A DNA stretch of 29,986 nucleotides, taken from positions 1-29,986 of the forward strand of contig CBDUMN010000039.1 in assembly GCA_965368335.1 (NCBI GenBank). Direction: 5' to 3'. Of the stretch, positions 1 to 7,364 are shown in pieces (the first letter of the stretch is position 1; each line of letters opens with the position of its first letter). The position numbers and the translations under genes are program-made. Origin of the DNA: CBDUMN01 sp965368335. GTDB taxonomy: Bacteria; Pseudomonadota; Alphaproteobacteria; Rhodospirillales; JAPHRK01. The notes beneath the pieces were generated by a model. The model made no database searches. It was not told the DNA's origin and was given only the letters and a program-made list of their open reading frames with translations.

Positions 1-194
1 CCAGAGCCGGTGACGCCGAGCAGAACCTGGTTGCGCTCTTCCTCTTTAATTCCCGCCACCAGATCCTTAATCGCCTTGGGCTGATCGCCCGCGGGCTCGT
101 AACCGCTGACCAGTTTCAGCGGAGTCTTGAGCTCCACGGCAGGGCGTTTGCCGGGCACGAAAATTTCAGGATTGGTCAAAACGGGTGCGCTCAT
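1..194 (-). CDS. uvrB: UvrABC excinuclease subunit B, N-terminal part (cut by window edge)
   Basis: UvrB is the DNA helicase-like damage-verification subunit of nucleotide excision repair; it is loaded by UvrA and recruits UvrC. Only the first 64 complete codons lie in the window, starting at ATG 194. The translation contains GYEPAGDQPKAI (about residues 31-42) and QVLLGVTGSG (56-65), the Q-motif region and the start of the Walker A loop that are characteristic of UvrB. The first 25 residues are a short extension of the kind seen in alphaproteobacterial UvrB. A candidate SOS box lies about 30 bases upstream. uvrA is in the same window but about 3 kb away and separately transcribed. Identity is firm despite truncation. 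Confidence 0.93.
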   Translation of the reverse strand, partial: MSAPVLTNPEIFVPGKRPAVELKTPLKLVSGYEPAGDQPKAIKDLVAGIKEEERNQVLLGVTGS

Positions 195-224
195 GGAGTC
201 CTATATAGGACAGATGTAATGCTG

Positions 225-239
225 GAACAAACGGTAAAC
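225..239 (-). promoter_or_regulatory. candidate SOS (LexA) box upstream of uvrB
   Basis: On the minus strand the sequence reads GTTTACCGTTTGTTC, that is GTTT-N7-GTTC. It differs by one base from the alphaproteobacterial LexA site GTTC-N7-GTTC. It sits about 30 bases upstream of the uvrB start, where a repressor would block transcription. Damage induction of uvrB is an inference from this position and from known SOS regulons; binding is not shown. Confidence 0.45.
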
Positions 240-289
240 GCCCGCGTATCCACGACTTGAAGGGCGCTATGGCGAAAAGAAAGTCGTGG

Positions 290-306
290 GCACCCGCGTT
301 CGCGGG
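290..306 (-). terminator. short GC-rich hairpin after the LpxR-like gene
   Basis: CCCGCG-AA-CGCGGG forms a tight hairpin about 15-30 bases after the stop codon of the LpxR-like gene. It is followed on the minus strand by a pyrimidine-rich stretch with several T residues rather than a clean T run. It may act as a weak terminator between this gene and uvrB. Confidence 0.35.
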
Positions 307-320
307 CGCGACGTGCGGCA

Positions 321-1340
321 TTAAAACAAATAAGAGACACTGAAAGCGCTGAATTGGTCGGAGCCGCGCTGGCCCTCGAACTCCTCGCTCCGCCAGATAT
401 AGGTAAACGAGGCGCGGAATTTTCCGTAGGTGGCGGCGATGCCGGCCTGGGCGTCGGTGACGAAGGGTTTACGGTTAACGCTGTAGGAACTGGTGAAGGT
501 GTTGCCATCCAAAAAGATATTGCGCGCGACCCCCCGGCCCTCAACTCCGGCGAACAGATAAACGCTTTTGGCGTCGGTGCGGCGCACCAGTCCCGATCCG
601 GGTAGGCTGGGACGAATACGCGGCGGGCCGTAGTCGGCATCAAGCTCGGTGCCGATGCGAACCGTGCCGCCCACTGCGCCGTAAGTAAAGACGTTGCCCA
701 GTGCGAGGCTGGCGTGGGGGATGACGTCGGCCTCATCGAACAGCGGTAGGCCCGTCTCCGTGCCATAGCGCCGCAAGACGCCGTAGTTCAACTGAATGCC
801 CAACTCGGTTTTCAACTGATGGTCCCAGCCCTTGGGCTTGGGGCTATCGATCACCTTATGAACGAAAGTCTGGGTTTCGCGGGCCAGACTGAATGGGCCG
901 ACGAAGCCGATGTCGAGTGAGGCTTGATGTAGGGTGTCGGTTTCCCAGTCGTCGGCGATTGCGCCCAGCGTGGCGTAGGCCCAGCCCGCATAGGGGCGGT
1001 CGCCGTCGATGACCTCGGTTTCGCCAATATTCTCCGGGGTGTAGATGTTTTGGCCGATGGCGGCGGTATAGGTCATCACCGGGTGCTTGCCGGTGAATTC
1101 TTCGGGAAAGAATTTGCCGATCTGTTTGGCGCTCTTGTAGACCCAACCCCACTCGGGATCGGCGACGGCGGAAATGCTCACGCCTGAGGTGTAATGCTTG
1201 TCGGTTTCCGCGCCGATCATGTCGTTTTCGTAGTGCAGCGTCACCGAAGCGGGCGCGCTCTTTGCCCGCTCGCCTTGGGCGAGGGCGGGGCCAGTGAAGG
1301 CGGCAGCGATTAAGAAGGCGACGAAAAATGAAGCTTTCAT
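321..1340 (-). CDS. LpxR-like outer-membrane lipid A deacylase (DUF2219 family)
   Basis: The product is a 339-residue predicted outer-membrane beta-barrel. LpxR-family enzymes remove the 3'-acyloxyacyl chain of lipid A at the outer leaflet, changing endotoxin acylation. Residues 1-22 form a signal peptide ending in ALA. The family hallmark follows: HYENDM (36-41), with the Asn-Asp pair used in catalysis in Salmonella LpxR, then TDKHYTSG (46-53). A central segment with TQTFVHKV and a GWDHQL motif also matches the family. The C-terminus ends in aromatic residues (SVSYLF), as expected for insertion by the BAM machinery. The gene lies upstream of uvrB on the same strand with a 126-base gap, and I see no functional link. 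Substrate specificity cannot be read from sequence. Confidence 0.85.
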   Translation of the reverse strand: MKASFFVAFLIAAAFTGPALAQGERAKSAPASVTLHYENDMIGAETDKHYTSGVSISAVADPEWGWVYKSAKQIGKFFPEEFTGKHPVMTYTAAIGQNIYTPENIGETEVIDGDRPYAGWAYATLGAIADDWETDTLHQASLDIGFVGPFSLARETQTFVHKVIDSPKPKGWDHQLKTELGIQLNYGVLRRYGTETGLPLFDEADVIPHASLALGNVFTYGAVGGTVRIGTELDADYGPPRIRPSLPGSGLVRRTDAKSVYLFAGVEGRGVARNIFLDGNTFTSSYSVNRKPFVTDAQAGIAATYGKFRASFTYIWRSEEFEGQRGSDQFSAFSVSYLF

Positions 1341-1451
1341 GGGTGATTTATGGGGGTATTTCGAGTGTATGACAAGGCGCGCATACTCTTTTAGCCGGTG
1401 TTTCCTATGATACAGTGACTAAAATGAAATAGCCGGTATAGGGGGTAATTG

Positions 1452-2058
1452 ATGAATGACGTTTTCTTTCCCATGACATCCATGCCCAACCGGGACTGGT
1501 GGTCGGTTCTTTGGCCCGATCCGGAAGCGGTGCTGGCTAAGGTTGGCGTTGGAGAGGGCTTGACGGTCGCGGATCTCTGTTGTGGCGACGGTTGGTTTAC
1601 GGCTCCATTGAGTCGGCTTATCGGGAAAACGGGGAAGGTGCTTTGCGTCGATATCGACCCGGAGATGGAAGCCCGGGCAAAAGCGTTGGTGGCTGCCGAA
1701 GGTTGTCCTGAAGTTTGTCGCTGGATGATTGGCAATGCGGCCGAGGTGGATGTCTTGACCGGGATTTCCTACGACTTGGTTTTAATGGCGAATACTTTCC
1801 ATGGCGTACCTGATAAACGGGCGCTAGCCGAGTCAGTTTCCAGGGTTCTGCATGAGGGGGGGACGTTTTGTGGTGATCAACTGGTATAAGCGCCCGCGCG
1901 AAGAGACGGTGGTGCTCGATCAACCACGGGGCCCAAAAACCGAAATGCGTCTCAACCCTGAAGATGTCGCCAGGGATGTTGTCGCTGCAGGCTTTATCTT
2001 AGAGCCGATTATCGATTTGCCGCCTTATCATTACGGTGCGGTATTTACTAAGGATTGA
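1452..2058 (+). pseudogene. class I SAM-dependent methyltransferase, reading frame broken in a 7-G run
   Basis: The 5' part reads as a class I methyltransferase with the AdoMet-binding motif ADLCCGDG (about residues 40-47), followed by the acidic VDID (66-69) that binds the ribose hydroxyls. The frame ends early after about 145 residues. Dropping one G from the run at 1856-1862 restores an open frame through to 2058, giving about 201 residues, with a smooth continuation GGRFVVINWYKRP typical of the post-motif strands of this fold. Either the gene is inactivated, the base is a sequencing error, or slippage is used. The ATG at 1452 has a G-rich ribosome site 6-10 bases upstream and is preferred to the TTG at 1449. 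The substrate is unknown. Confidence 0.75.
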
Positions 2059-2063
2059 TGCTT

Positions 2064-2166
2064 TAGGGTCAGGACCCATTAATCTGATGCAATTCTGTTC
2101 CTTCTATTTAGCCGAGGGCAAGGCGGCAGGACGCAGAATGGATCAAATTTATGGGTCCTGACCCTA
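2064..2166. repeat. 103-bp inverted-repeat element (MITE-like or paired REP)
   Basis: A perfect 16-bp inverted repeat, TAGGGTCAGGACCCAT at 2064-2079 and its complement at 2151-2166, flanks 71 bases. The symmetry continues inward imperfectly to about 37 bp per arm (CAGAATGGATC against GATGCAATTCTG). No ORF lies inside. Single-arm relatives occur at 6249-6269 and 7541-7564, so this is a dispersed family. Such short non-coding inverted repeats are usually spread by a transposase acting in trans, of MITE or REP/RAYT type; which one applies here is not known. The right arm supplies the stop codon of the neighbouring small gene. Confidence 0.7.
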
Positions 2167-2406
2167 GTTAAAGGCGCGGCTTTGAGTATGCAAGGTAACC
2201 AGATCAATCGGGTTCTCTTCCATATACTCGCCCAAGCTCTGGGTCAGGTGACCGACCATATCGTTAATCCGGTCGGCCCAGTCTTGATCGTAGGTTCTTT
2301 CAGCATCGCAGATCAAAGAGGAAACGAGGAAGAACTGACGGTCAACATGGTGCAGCCGTACTTCCATTTCCCATCGCTGGATGTCGTTGTCCCGGTCGGT
2401 CCCCAT
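2164..2406 (-). CDS. small protein of unknown function, paralogue A
   Basis: This is an 80-residue, acidic, probably all-helical protein that I do not recognise. It has no signal peptide or membrane segment. It is about half identical over 62 residues to the product of the next gene upstream (2661-2882). The shared core is SSLICDAE-x-TYD (about residues 29-41), followed by a conserved W, an NxM and an SLG-x-YME segment. Together with a matching upstream promoter block this shows a tandem gene duplication. The last about ten residues differ from the paralogue, and the stop codon lies in the arm of the 103-bp repeat element, so the C-terminus was probably rewritten by that insertion. Conservation of the core argues for a real protein. 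Confidence 0.65.
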   Translation of the reverse strand: MGTDRDNDIQRWEMEVRLHHVDRQFFLVSSLICDAERTYDQDWADRINDMVGHLTQSLGEYMEENPIDLVTLHTQSRAFN

Positions 2407-2528
2407 AACGGAAGGGCCTTTTATTTAGCTTACGGACAACGCCACCTCGTAGCCGAAAAACTGGTATGAAAATATTTGTGGAAGACGAACGGCTTTTTTT
2501 ACGCCGCTTTCCACTTTCCACATTTTAA

Positions 2529-2557
2529 GGTTTAGAAGGGCGCGAAAAATACGTCAA
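2529..2557 (-). promoter_or_regulatory. promoter of small gene A
   Basis: On the minus strand TTGACG (2552-2557) and TAAACC (2529-2534) are separated by exactly 17 bases, about 120 bases before the start at 2406. The same hexamers with the same spacing precede the paralogue at 3019-3047. An AT-rich block upstream of the -35 (about 2558-2620) is also conserved between the two copies and could be an UP element or operator. TCAAATAATTTGA (2555-2567) is a local palindrome. Confidence 0.55.
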
Positions 2558-2660
2558 ATAATTTGATTTTACAAGTGCTTGACAGAAATATGACTAAAAT
2601 TTTACGGATTGAGTTAGGCTATTATATTGCTGAAAATACAACGATATAAAGGACTTGATC

Positions 2661-2882
2661 CTAGCGACCCATCATATTGAGATTGACCGGGTGGGTTTCC
2701 ATATAGGTTCCCAGGCTTTCAGTCAGCCGGTCGGCCATATTGTTGAGGCTATTCGCCCAAATATGATCATAGGTCATTTCGGCATCACAAATCAGCGACG
2801 AGGTTAAGAGAAACTGCTGGTCGATAAAACGCAGCCGCTCTTCCAGTTCCCTTTTCCTCAGTTTTTCGTCCCGCCCGGTCAT
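2661..2882 (-). CDS. small protein of unknown function, paralogue B
   Basis: This is a 73-residue charged helical protein and a tandem paralogue of the gene at 2164-2406. It keeps the block FIDQQFLLTSSLICDAE (about residues 19-35), then MTYD and SLGTYMETHP. The single Cys in the LICDAE motif and the invariant Asp/Glu pair are the only obvious candidate functional residues. The N-terminal third is rich in Arg, Lys and Glu and may be helical. It starts at ATG 2882 and its own promoter lies about 135 bases upstream, leaving a long untranslated leader as in copy A. No function can be assigned. Confidence 0.65.
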   Translation of the reverse strand: MTGRDEKLRKRELEERLRFIDQQFLLTSSLICDAEMTYDHIWANSLNNMADRLTESLGTYMETHPVNLNMMGR

Positions 2883-3018
2883 TACCGATTCTCTTTCTTT
2901 ATCGTTTGCGGACTATCCTCGGCGTTTGAAAAAATCCGCTTAAACTCTGTTTGCTATCCGGGTGGACTTTCTATTTTTCGTAGTATTTGTGTAGTACTTT
3001 AACCACCCACATGATTCA

Positions 3019-3047
3019 TGTTTAGTAACGAAGGCAAAGAACGTCAA
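3019..3047 (-). promoter_or_regulatory. promoter of small gene B
   Basis: On the minus strand TTGACG (3042-3047) and TAAACA (3019-3024) are 17 bases apart. The arrangement copies the promoter of paralogue A, including the AT-rich upstream block (about 3048-3110) that carries the shared string TAAAATTTTA. The parallel conservation supports a real promoter. Confidence 0.55.
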
Positions 3048-3118
3048 ATATTTTTATTTTAGAGTAGTTTACGGCAAATATTGATAAAATTTTATGGGCT
3101 TTTTAGGGGGCTGAAAAC

Positions 3119-3150
3119 AAACCCCCGCCAGTCTTTCATGACGGGGGTTT
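3119..3150 (-). terminator. Rho-independent terminator, probably ending uvrA transcription
   Basis: AAACCCCCG (3119-3127) pairs perfectly with CGGGGGTTT (3142-3150) around a 14-base loop. The minus-strand exit is T-rich (GTTTTC). It lies about 180 bases beyond the uvrA stop, so the uvrA message would carry a long 3' tail. The plus-strand exit is less T-rich. Confidence 0.6.
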
Positions 3151-3332
3151 TCTTGCTCTCGTTTGCCGCCGTTAACAGGGTGGGAAGGCGGCGACAAAGC
3201 CGAGTGCCCGATGCAACACCGGGTCGATGTTTGAAAATGATTTCTATGAAGCTAATCTAGGTCGGCGGTTCCATCGTCGTAACCTCCCTGTCGTCTGCGA
3301 CCTACCCCATATGGGATGGGTGCAAAGACCAT

Positions 3333-6206
3333 TCAAGCGCTTTTCCGTTGGGCCTTGAGATAGGGAGCGAGATATTGCCCGGTATAGCTTTCCTTGACCT
3401 TGGCTACATCTTCGGGTGTTCCGGCGGCGACGATGCGACCGCCCTTGTAGCCGCCTTCCGGGCCGATATCGATCAGCCAGTCGGCGGTCTTGATGACTTC
3501 GAGATTATGCTCAATGACCAAAACCGTATTGCCTGTCTCGACCAGTGCGTGCAGGACCTCAAGCAGCTTGCGAACATCCTCGAAGTGAAGGCCGGTAGTC
3601 GGTTCGTCGAGAATATAGAGGGTTTTGCCGGTCGCTCTTTTTGACAGTTCCTTGGCCAATTTGACCCGTTGGGCCTCGCCGCCCGAGAGCGTTGTGGCCT
3701 GTTGGCCCAGGTGAATATAGGAAAGGCCGACCCGATTGAGCGCCACCAGTTTGTCGCGGATGGCCGGAACCGCCTTGAAGAATTCGACCCCTTCCTCAAC
3801 AGTCATGTCCAGCACGTCGGCGATGGATTTGCCGCGGAAGGTAATTTCCAGGGTTTCCCGGTTGTAGCGTTTGCCCTTGCAAACGTCGCACTGGACATAC
3901 ACATCGGGCAGGAAATGCATCTCGATCTTGATCACCCCGTCGCCCTGGCAGGCCTCGCAGCGCCCGCCCTTGACGTTGAATGAGAAGCGTCCCGGCTTGT
4001 AGCCTCGCTCCTTGGCTTCCGGCAGGTTGGAGAACCAGTCGCGGATTGGCGTAAAGGCGCCGGTATAGGTGGCCGGGTTGGAGCGCGGTGTGCGTCCGAT
4101 CGGGCTCTGGTCGATATCGACGATCTTGTCGATGAACTCGATGCCTTTAATTTGGTCGTGATCGCCCGCATGGAGACGTGCGTTGTTGAGACGCCGGGCC
4201 AGCGCCTTGTAGAGGGTTTCGATGATTAGACTCGACTTGCCGCCGCCCGAAACTCCGGTGACGCAGGTAAAGGTGCCGAGGGGCACCTCGGCGGTGACGT
4301 TTTGTAGGTTATTGACCCGCGCCCCTTTGACGGTCAGCTTCTTGCCTTTCTTGCCCTTACGGCGGTCCTCAGGGATGGGCACCTGTTTCATGCCGGTGAG
4401 GTATTGCCCGGTCAGGCTTTCAGGCTTGGCCATCACCTCTTCGGGCGTGCCTTCGGCGACCACTTCGCCGCCGTGAATGCCCGCGCCCGGCCCCATGTCG
4501 ATCAGGTAATCGGCCGAACGGATGGCGTCTTCGTCGTGTTCGACCACCAGTACCGTATTGCCGATGTCGCGGAGCCGCTCTAACGTGGCGAGCAGCCGGT
4601 TGTTGTCGCGTTGGTGGAGGCCGATGGAGGGTTCGTCCAGAACGTAGAGCACCCCGGTCAGCCCCGAGCCGATTTGCGAAGCTAATCGGATGCGCTGGCT
4701 TTCGCCGCCCGAAAGGGTGCCCGAGGCGCGCGACAGGGTCAGGTATTCCAGGCCGACGTTGCGCAAAAAGCCGAGCCGCTCGTTGATTTCGCGCAAGATT
4801 CGCCGGGCGATTTCCTGCTGCTTTTCGGTGAGCTTTTCTTCCAGCCCGCTGAACCAGTCGCCCGCCAGGTCGATGGAGCGGTCGGTAACCTCGCTGATGT
4901 TGAGTCCATCGATCTTGACCGCCAAGGCTTCGTTCTTCAGTCGATGGCCACCACAGGCTTCGCAGGAGGTAATGGTCTGGAACTTGGACAGCTCCTCCCT
5001 GATCCAGGAACTGTCGGTTTCCCGAAAACGCCGGGTCAGGTTGGGCACAACGCCTTCAAAGGGCTTTTTTACTTCATAGGTTCGTTTGCCGTCGGCGTAT
5101 TTAATGACGATGATCTCATCGCCCGAGCCGAACAGGATGGCTTCTTGCGCTTCCTTGGGCAGGTCGGCGAATGGTGTGGTCATGTCGCCGCCGTAATGGG
5201 CCGCGACGCTTTCCAGTGTCTGGCGGTAATAATGCGCCGTGGCGCTGGCCCAGGGGGCGACGGCTCCGTCCTTGAGGCTTTTGCGATCATCCGGCACCAC
5301 CAGTTCGGCGTCGAAATACATCTCGGTCCCCAGCCCATCGCAGGACGGGCAGGCGCCGAACGGGTTGTTGAACGAAAACAGCCGCGGCTCGATCTCATCG
5401 ATGGTGAAGCCCGAAACGGGGCAGGCGAATTTGGCCGAGAAGGTCGTGCGTTCGCCGTCGTCGGCGTTTTCGGTAAAGGCCAGCCCGTCGGCCAGTTCGA
5501 GAGCGGTCTCGAAACTATCGGCCAGCCGCGAGGCGATGTCGTCGCGCACGACCAGACGGTCAACGACCACCTCGATGTCGTGTTTGACTTTTTTGTTGAG
5601 CGCCGGAACTTCGTCGATTTCGTAAAGCTCGCCGTCGACCTTGACCCGCTGGAAGCCCTGCTTTGACAGAGACTCGAACTCCTTGCGGTATTCGCCCTTG
5701 CGGCCCCGAACGATGGGGGCCAGCAGATAGAGCCGCGTGCCTTCGCCCATGGCCATCACCCGGTCGACCATCTGGCTGACCGTCTGACTCTCGATAGGCA
5801 GGCCGGTGGCGGGCGAGTGGGGCACGCCGACGCGGGCCCAGAGGAGACGCATATAGTCGTAAATCTCAGTGACCGTGCCGACGGTAGAGCGGGGATTGCG
5901 GCTGGTGGTTTTCTGCTCGATGGAAATGGCGGGCGAAAGGCCTTCGATGGCGTCCACGTCGGGTTTTTGCATCAGTTCGAGGAACTGGCGCGCATAGGCC
6001 GACAAGCTCTCCACGTAGCGGCGCTGCCCTTCGGCGTAGATGGTGTCGAACGCCAGCGACGACTTGCCCGAGCCCGAAAGTCCGGTGATCACCGTCAGGC
6101 TGTCGCGGGGAATTTCCACATCAACGTTTTTGAGATTGTGCTCCCGCGCGCCGCGGATGCTGATCGACTTCATTGGGCTTCGCTCACTTCGATAGGGGGA
6201 GGACAT
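3333..6206 (-). CDS. uvrA: UvrABC excinuclease subunit A (damage-recognition ATPase)
   Basis: UvrA is the dimeric ABC-type ATPase that scans DNA for lesions and loads UvrB. The 957-residue frame has two ATPase halves. The first has Walker A GLSGSGKSS (about 43-51) and signature LSGGESQRIRLA. The second has GVSGGGKSS and LSGGEAQRVKLA followed by ILDEPTTGLH. The C-terminal zinc finger (CEAC ... CDVC) that contacts DNA is complete. The first zinc module reads CPVSG then CPSC, so one of its four Cys ligands is Ser. The start at 6206 adds 11 residues before MKSISIRGAREHNLKN. The ATG at 6173 matches the usual family start and is an equally good choice; neither has a strong ribosome site. I see no SOS box upstream. 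Confidence 0.97.
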   Translation of the reverse strand: MSSPYRSERSPMKSISIRGAREHNLKNVDVEIPRDSLTVITGLSGSGKSSLAFDTIYAEGQRRYVESLSAYARQFLELMQKPDVDAIEGLSPAISIEQKTTSRNPRSTVGTVTEIYDYMRLLWARVGVPHSPATGLPIESQTVSQMVDRVMAMGEGTRLYLLAPIVRGRKGEYRKEFESLSKQGFQRVKVDGELYEIDEVPALNKKVKHDIEVVVDRLVVRDDIASRLADSFETALELADGLAFTENADDGERTTFSAKFACPVSGFTIDEIEPRLFSFNNPFGACPSCDGLGTEMYFDAELVVPDDRKSLKDGAVAPWASATAHYYRQTLESVAAHYGGDMTTPFADLPKEAQEAILFGSGDEIIVIKYADGKRTYEVKKPFEGVVPNLTRRFRETDSSWIREELSKFQTITSCEACGGHRLKNEALAVKIDGLNISEVTDRSIDLAGDWFSGLEEKLTEKQQEIARRILREINERLGFLRNVGLEYLTLSRASGTLSGGESQRIRLASQIGSGLTGVLYVLDEPSIGLHQRDNNRLLATLERLRDIGNTVLVVEHDEDAIRSADYLIDMGPGAGIHGGEVVAEGTPEEVMAKPESLTGQYLTGMKQVPIPEDRRKGKKGKKLTVKGARVNNLQNVTAEVPLGTFTCVTGVSGGGKSSLIIETLYKALARRLNNARLHAGDHDQIKGIEFIDKIVDIDQSPIGRTPRSNPATYTGAFTPIRDWFSNLPEAKERGYKPGRFSFNVKGGRCEACQGDGVIKIEMHFLPDVYVQCDVCKGKRYNRETLEITFRGKSIADVLDMTVEEGVEFFKAVPAIRDKLVALNRVGLSYIHLGQQATTLSGGEAQRVKLAKELSKRATGKTLYILDEPTTGLHFEDVRKLLEVLHALVETGNTVLVIEHNLEVIKTADWLIDIGPEGGYKGGRIVAAGTPEDVAKVKESYTGQYLAPYLKAQRKSA

Positions 6207-6248
6207 ATATGGAACATCTTAACGCTGGATGCGAGTCCCAATCGGTTT

Positions 6249-6269
6249 AATTAATGGGTTCTGACCCTA
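6249..6269 (+). repeat. solo arm of the dispersed GGGTCAGGACCC repeat
   Basis: ATTAATGGGTTCTGACCCTA matches the right arm of the 103-bp element at 2064-2166 with one change in the core. It lies between the divergent uvrA and acyltransferase genes. No partner arm is visible nearby, so it is a single REP-like unit or a remnant. Confidence 0.55.
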
Positions 6270-6355
6270 AACAAGGCCTCTTCCCTTTCTTGTGCCGCGG
6301 GGATAAAAATATGTCCTAGGGAAAAGGTAGAAACCCAGAGGGAAAAGAAAAACGG

Positions 6356-6946
6356 ATGAGAACCACCGTTTCCGATACGCCGCTCGTGACATCGATTCTA
6401 CGCTTGCTTTGCGTCCCAATCGTCTGGTTGCGCGGCTGGCGCAAATCCGGCCCGATGCCGGAGATCAAAAAGTGTGTGATCGTCGTCGCGCCCCATACCA
6501 GCAATTGGGATTTTCCCATTGGCGTTTCTTTCGTTCTGTGGTTCCGCATCAAGGCCTTCTGGCTCGGTAAGATGCAGCTTTTCCGCTGGCCGTTCGGCGG
6601 CATGTTCCGCTGGTTCGGCGGAATTGAGGTGGATCGGTCGAAGAAGAACGATCTGGTCCATCAGGTCGCCGATCTATTCGCCCAAAACGATAAGCTCTGG
6701 ATCGCCGTGACTCCCGAAGGGACGCGCAGCCGGGTCGATAAATGGAAAACCGGCTTTTACTATATGGCGCTTGAGGCCAAGGTTCCCATTGCGCTGGCCC
6801 ATATCGACTACGGAAAAAAGACGGTGGGGATCGACCGGGTGATAGAGCCTTCCGGCGACCTTGAAAAAGACCTTGCTGAAATTCAGGCCTACTACGCCGA
6901 AATCAGAGGGGCGCGCCAGGACCAGTGGGGGCAGGGGAAGGGCTGA
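6356..6946 (+). CDS. 1-acyl-sn-glycerol-3-phosphate acyltransferase-like protein (PlsC family)
   Basis: PlsC-family enzymes move an acyl chain onto a lysophospholipid or related acceptor at the inner face of the membrane. The 196-residue protein has catalytic motif I as APHTSNWD, with His47 and Asp52 in the H-x4-D spacing. Motif II is GGIEVDR (about 88-94), and motif III is TPEGTRSR (119-126), which binds the acceptor phosphate. An N-terminal hydrophobic stretch (about 10-28) may anchor it. It is shorter than classical PlsC (about 240) and belongs to the short 'HTSNWD' subgroup. The ATG at 6356 has a purine-rich GAGGGAAAAG upstream. It stands alone between uvrA (divergent) and the hemerythrin gene (convergent). 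The exact acceptor is not known. Confidence 0.85.
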   Translation: MRTTVSDTPLVTSILRLLCVPIVWLRGWRKSGPMPEIKKCVIVVAPHTSNWDFPIGVSFVLWFRIKAFWLGKMQLFRWPFGGMFRWFGGIEVDRSKKNDLVHQVADLFAQNDKLWIAVTPEGTRSRVDKWKTGFYYMALEAKVPIALAHIDYGKKTVGIDRVIEPSGDLEKDLAEIQAYYAEIRGARQDQWGQGKG

Positions 6947-6968
6947 CCCAAAATAGATGGGAAATGCT

Positions 6969-7364
6969 CTAAGAATGCAATGAGCGCAAATCCCGGTTTT
7001 CAATGTCCAGATGCGTGACGATCCAGTCATAGAGGAAATCGAGAGTTTCATGACTGAGGTCTTGGGCCTCGGCGTTTTGCCGGATGACGGCGATTTTTTC
7101 GAGAAAGTCTTCGTGTTCTTTAATGTGCGCCGTCAGTTGTTCGTAGCCGGATTGGGCGAGATGTAACTCTTCTTCGGCGAAATGGCGCTCGATGTGTCCG
7201 GCAAAACGGTCGAGAAGGTGGCTAAGCGTGGCTTTGCCTTGACCGACAAAACAGGCGGCGAAAAGTTCGTTAAGCGCTTCGACGAGGTTTTTATGTCCGG
7301 CATCGATTTGGGGAATGCCGGTTTCAAGCCGGTCGCTCCAGATGATGGACTGCATTTGTTTCAT
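6969..7364 (-). CDS. bacteriohemerythrin
   Basis: This is a 131-residue single-domain hemerythrin, a four-helix bundle with a non-haem di-iron site that binds O2 and in bacteria can store, deliver or sense oxygen. Expected ligands are visible: His24 (DAGHKNL), His61 and Glu65 (HFAEEE), His80 and His84 (HIKEH) and His118 (WIVTHL). The last ligand, normally an Asp five residues after the sixth position (H-I-x-x-x-D), is Asn123 here; Asp120 and Asp125 lie nearby. Length matches the family. It converges on the acyltransferase with a 22-base gap. Whether the altered site still binds O2 reversibly is open. Confidence 0.9.
   Translation of the reverse strand: MKQMQSIIWSDRLETGIPQIDAGHKNLVEALNELFAACFVGQGKATLSHLLDRFAGHIERHFAEEELHLAQSGYEQLTAHIKEHEDFLEKIAVIRQNAEAQDLSHETLDFLYDWIVTHLDIENRDLRSLHS

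Larger units (their letters stand above)
2883..3332. other. intergenic region between small gene B and uvrA
   Basis: The 450 bases hold the promoter and AT-rich upstream block of small gene B (about 3019-3110), then a strong hairpin (3119-3150), and then about 180 GC-richer bases up to the uvrA stop. Directly after the uvrA stop an ATG (3332) opens a 26-codon frame ending at 3252. Its coding status is unsupported. No RNA gene was recognised. Confidence 0.5.
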
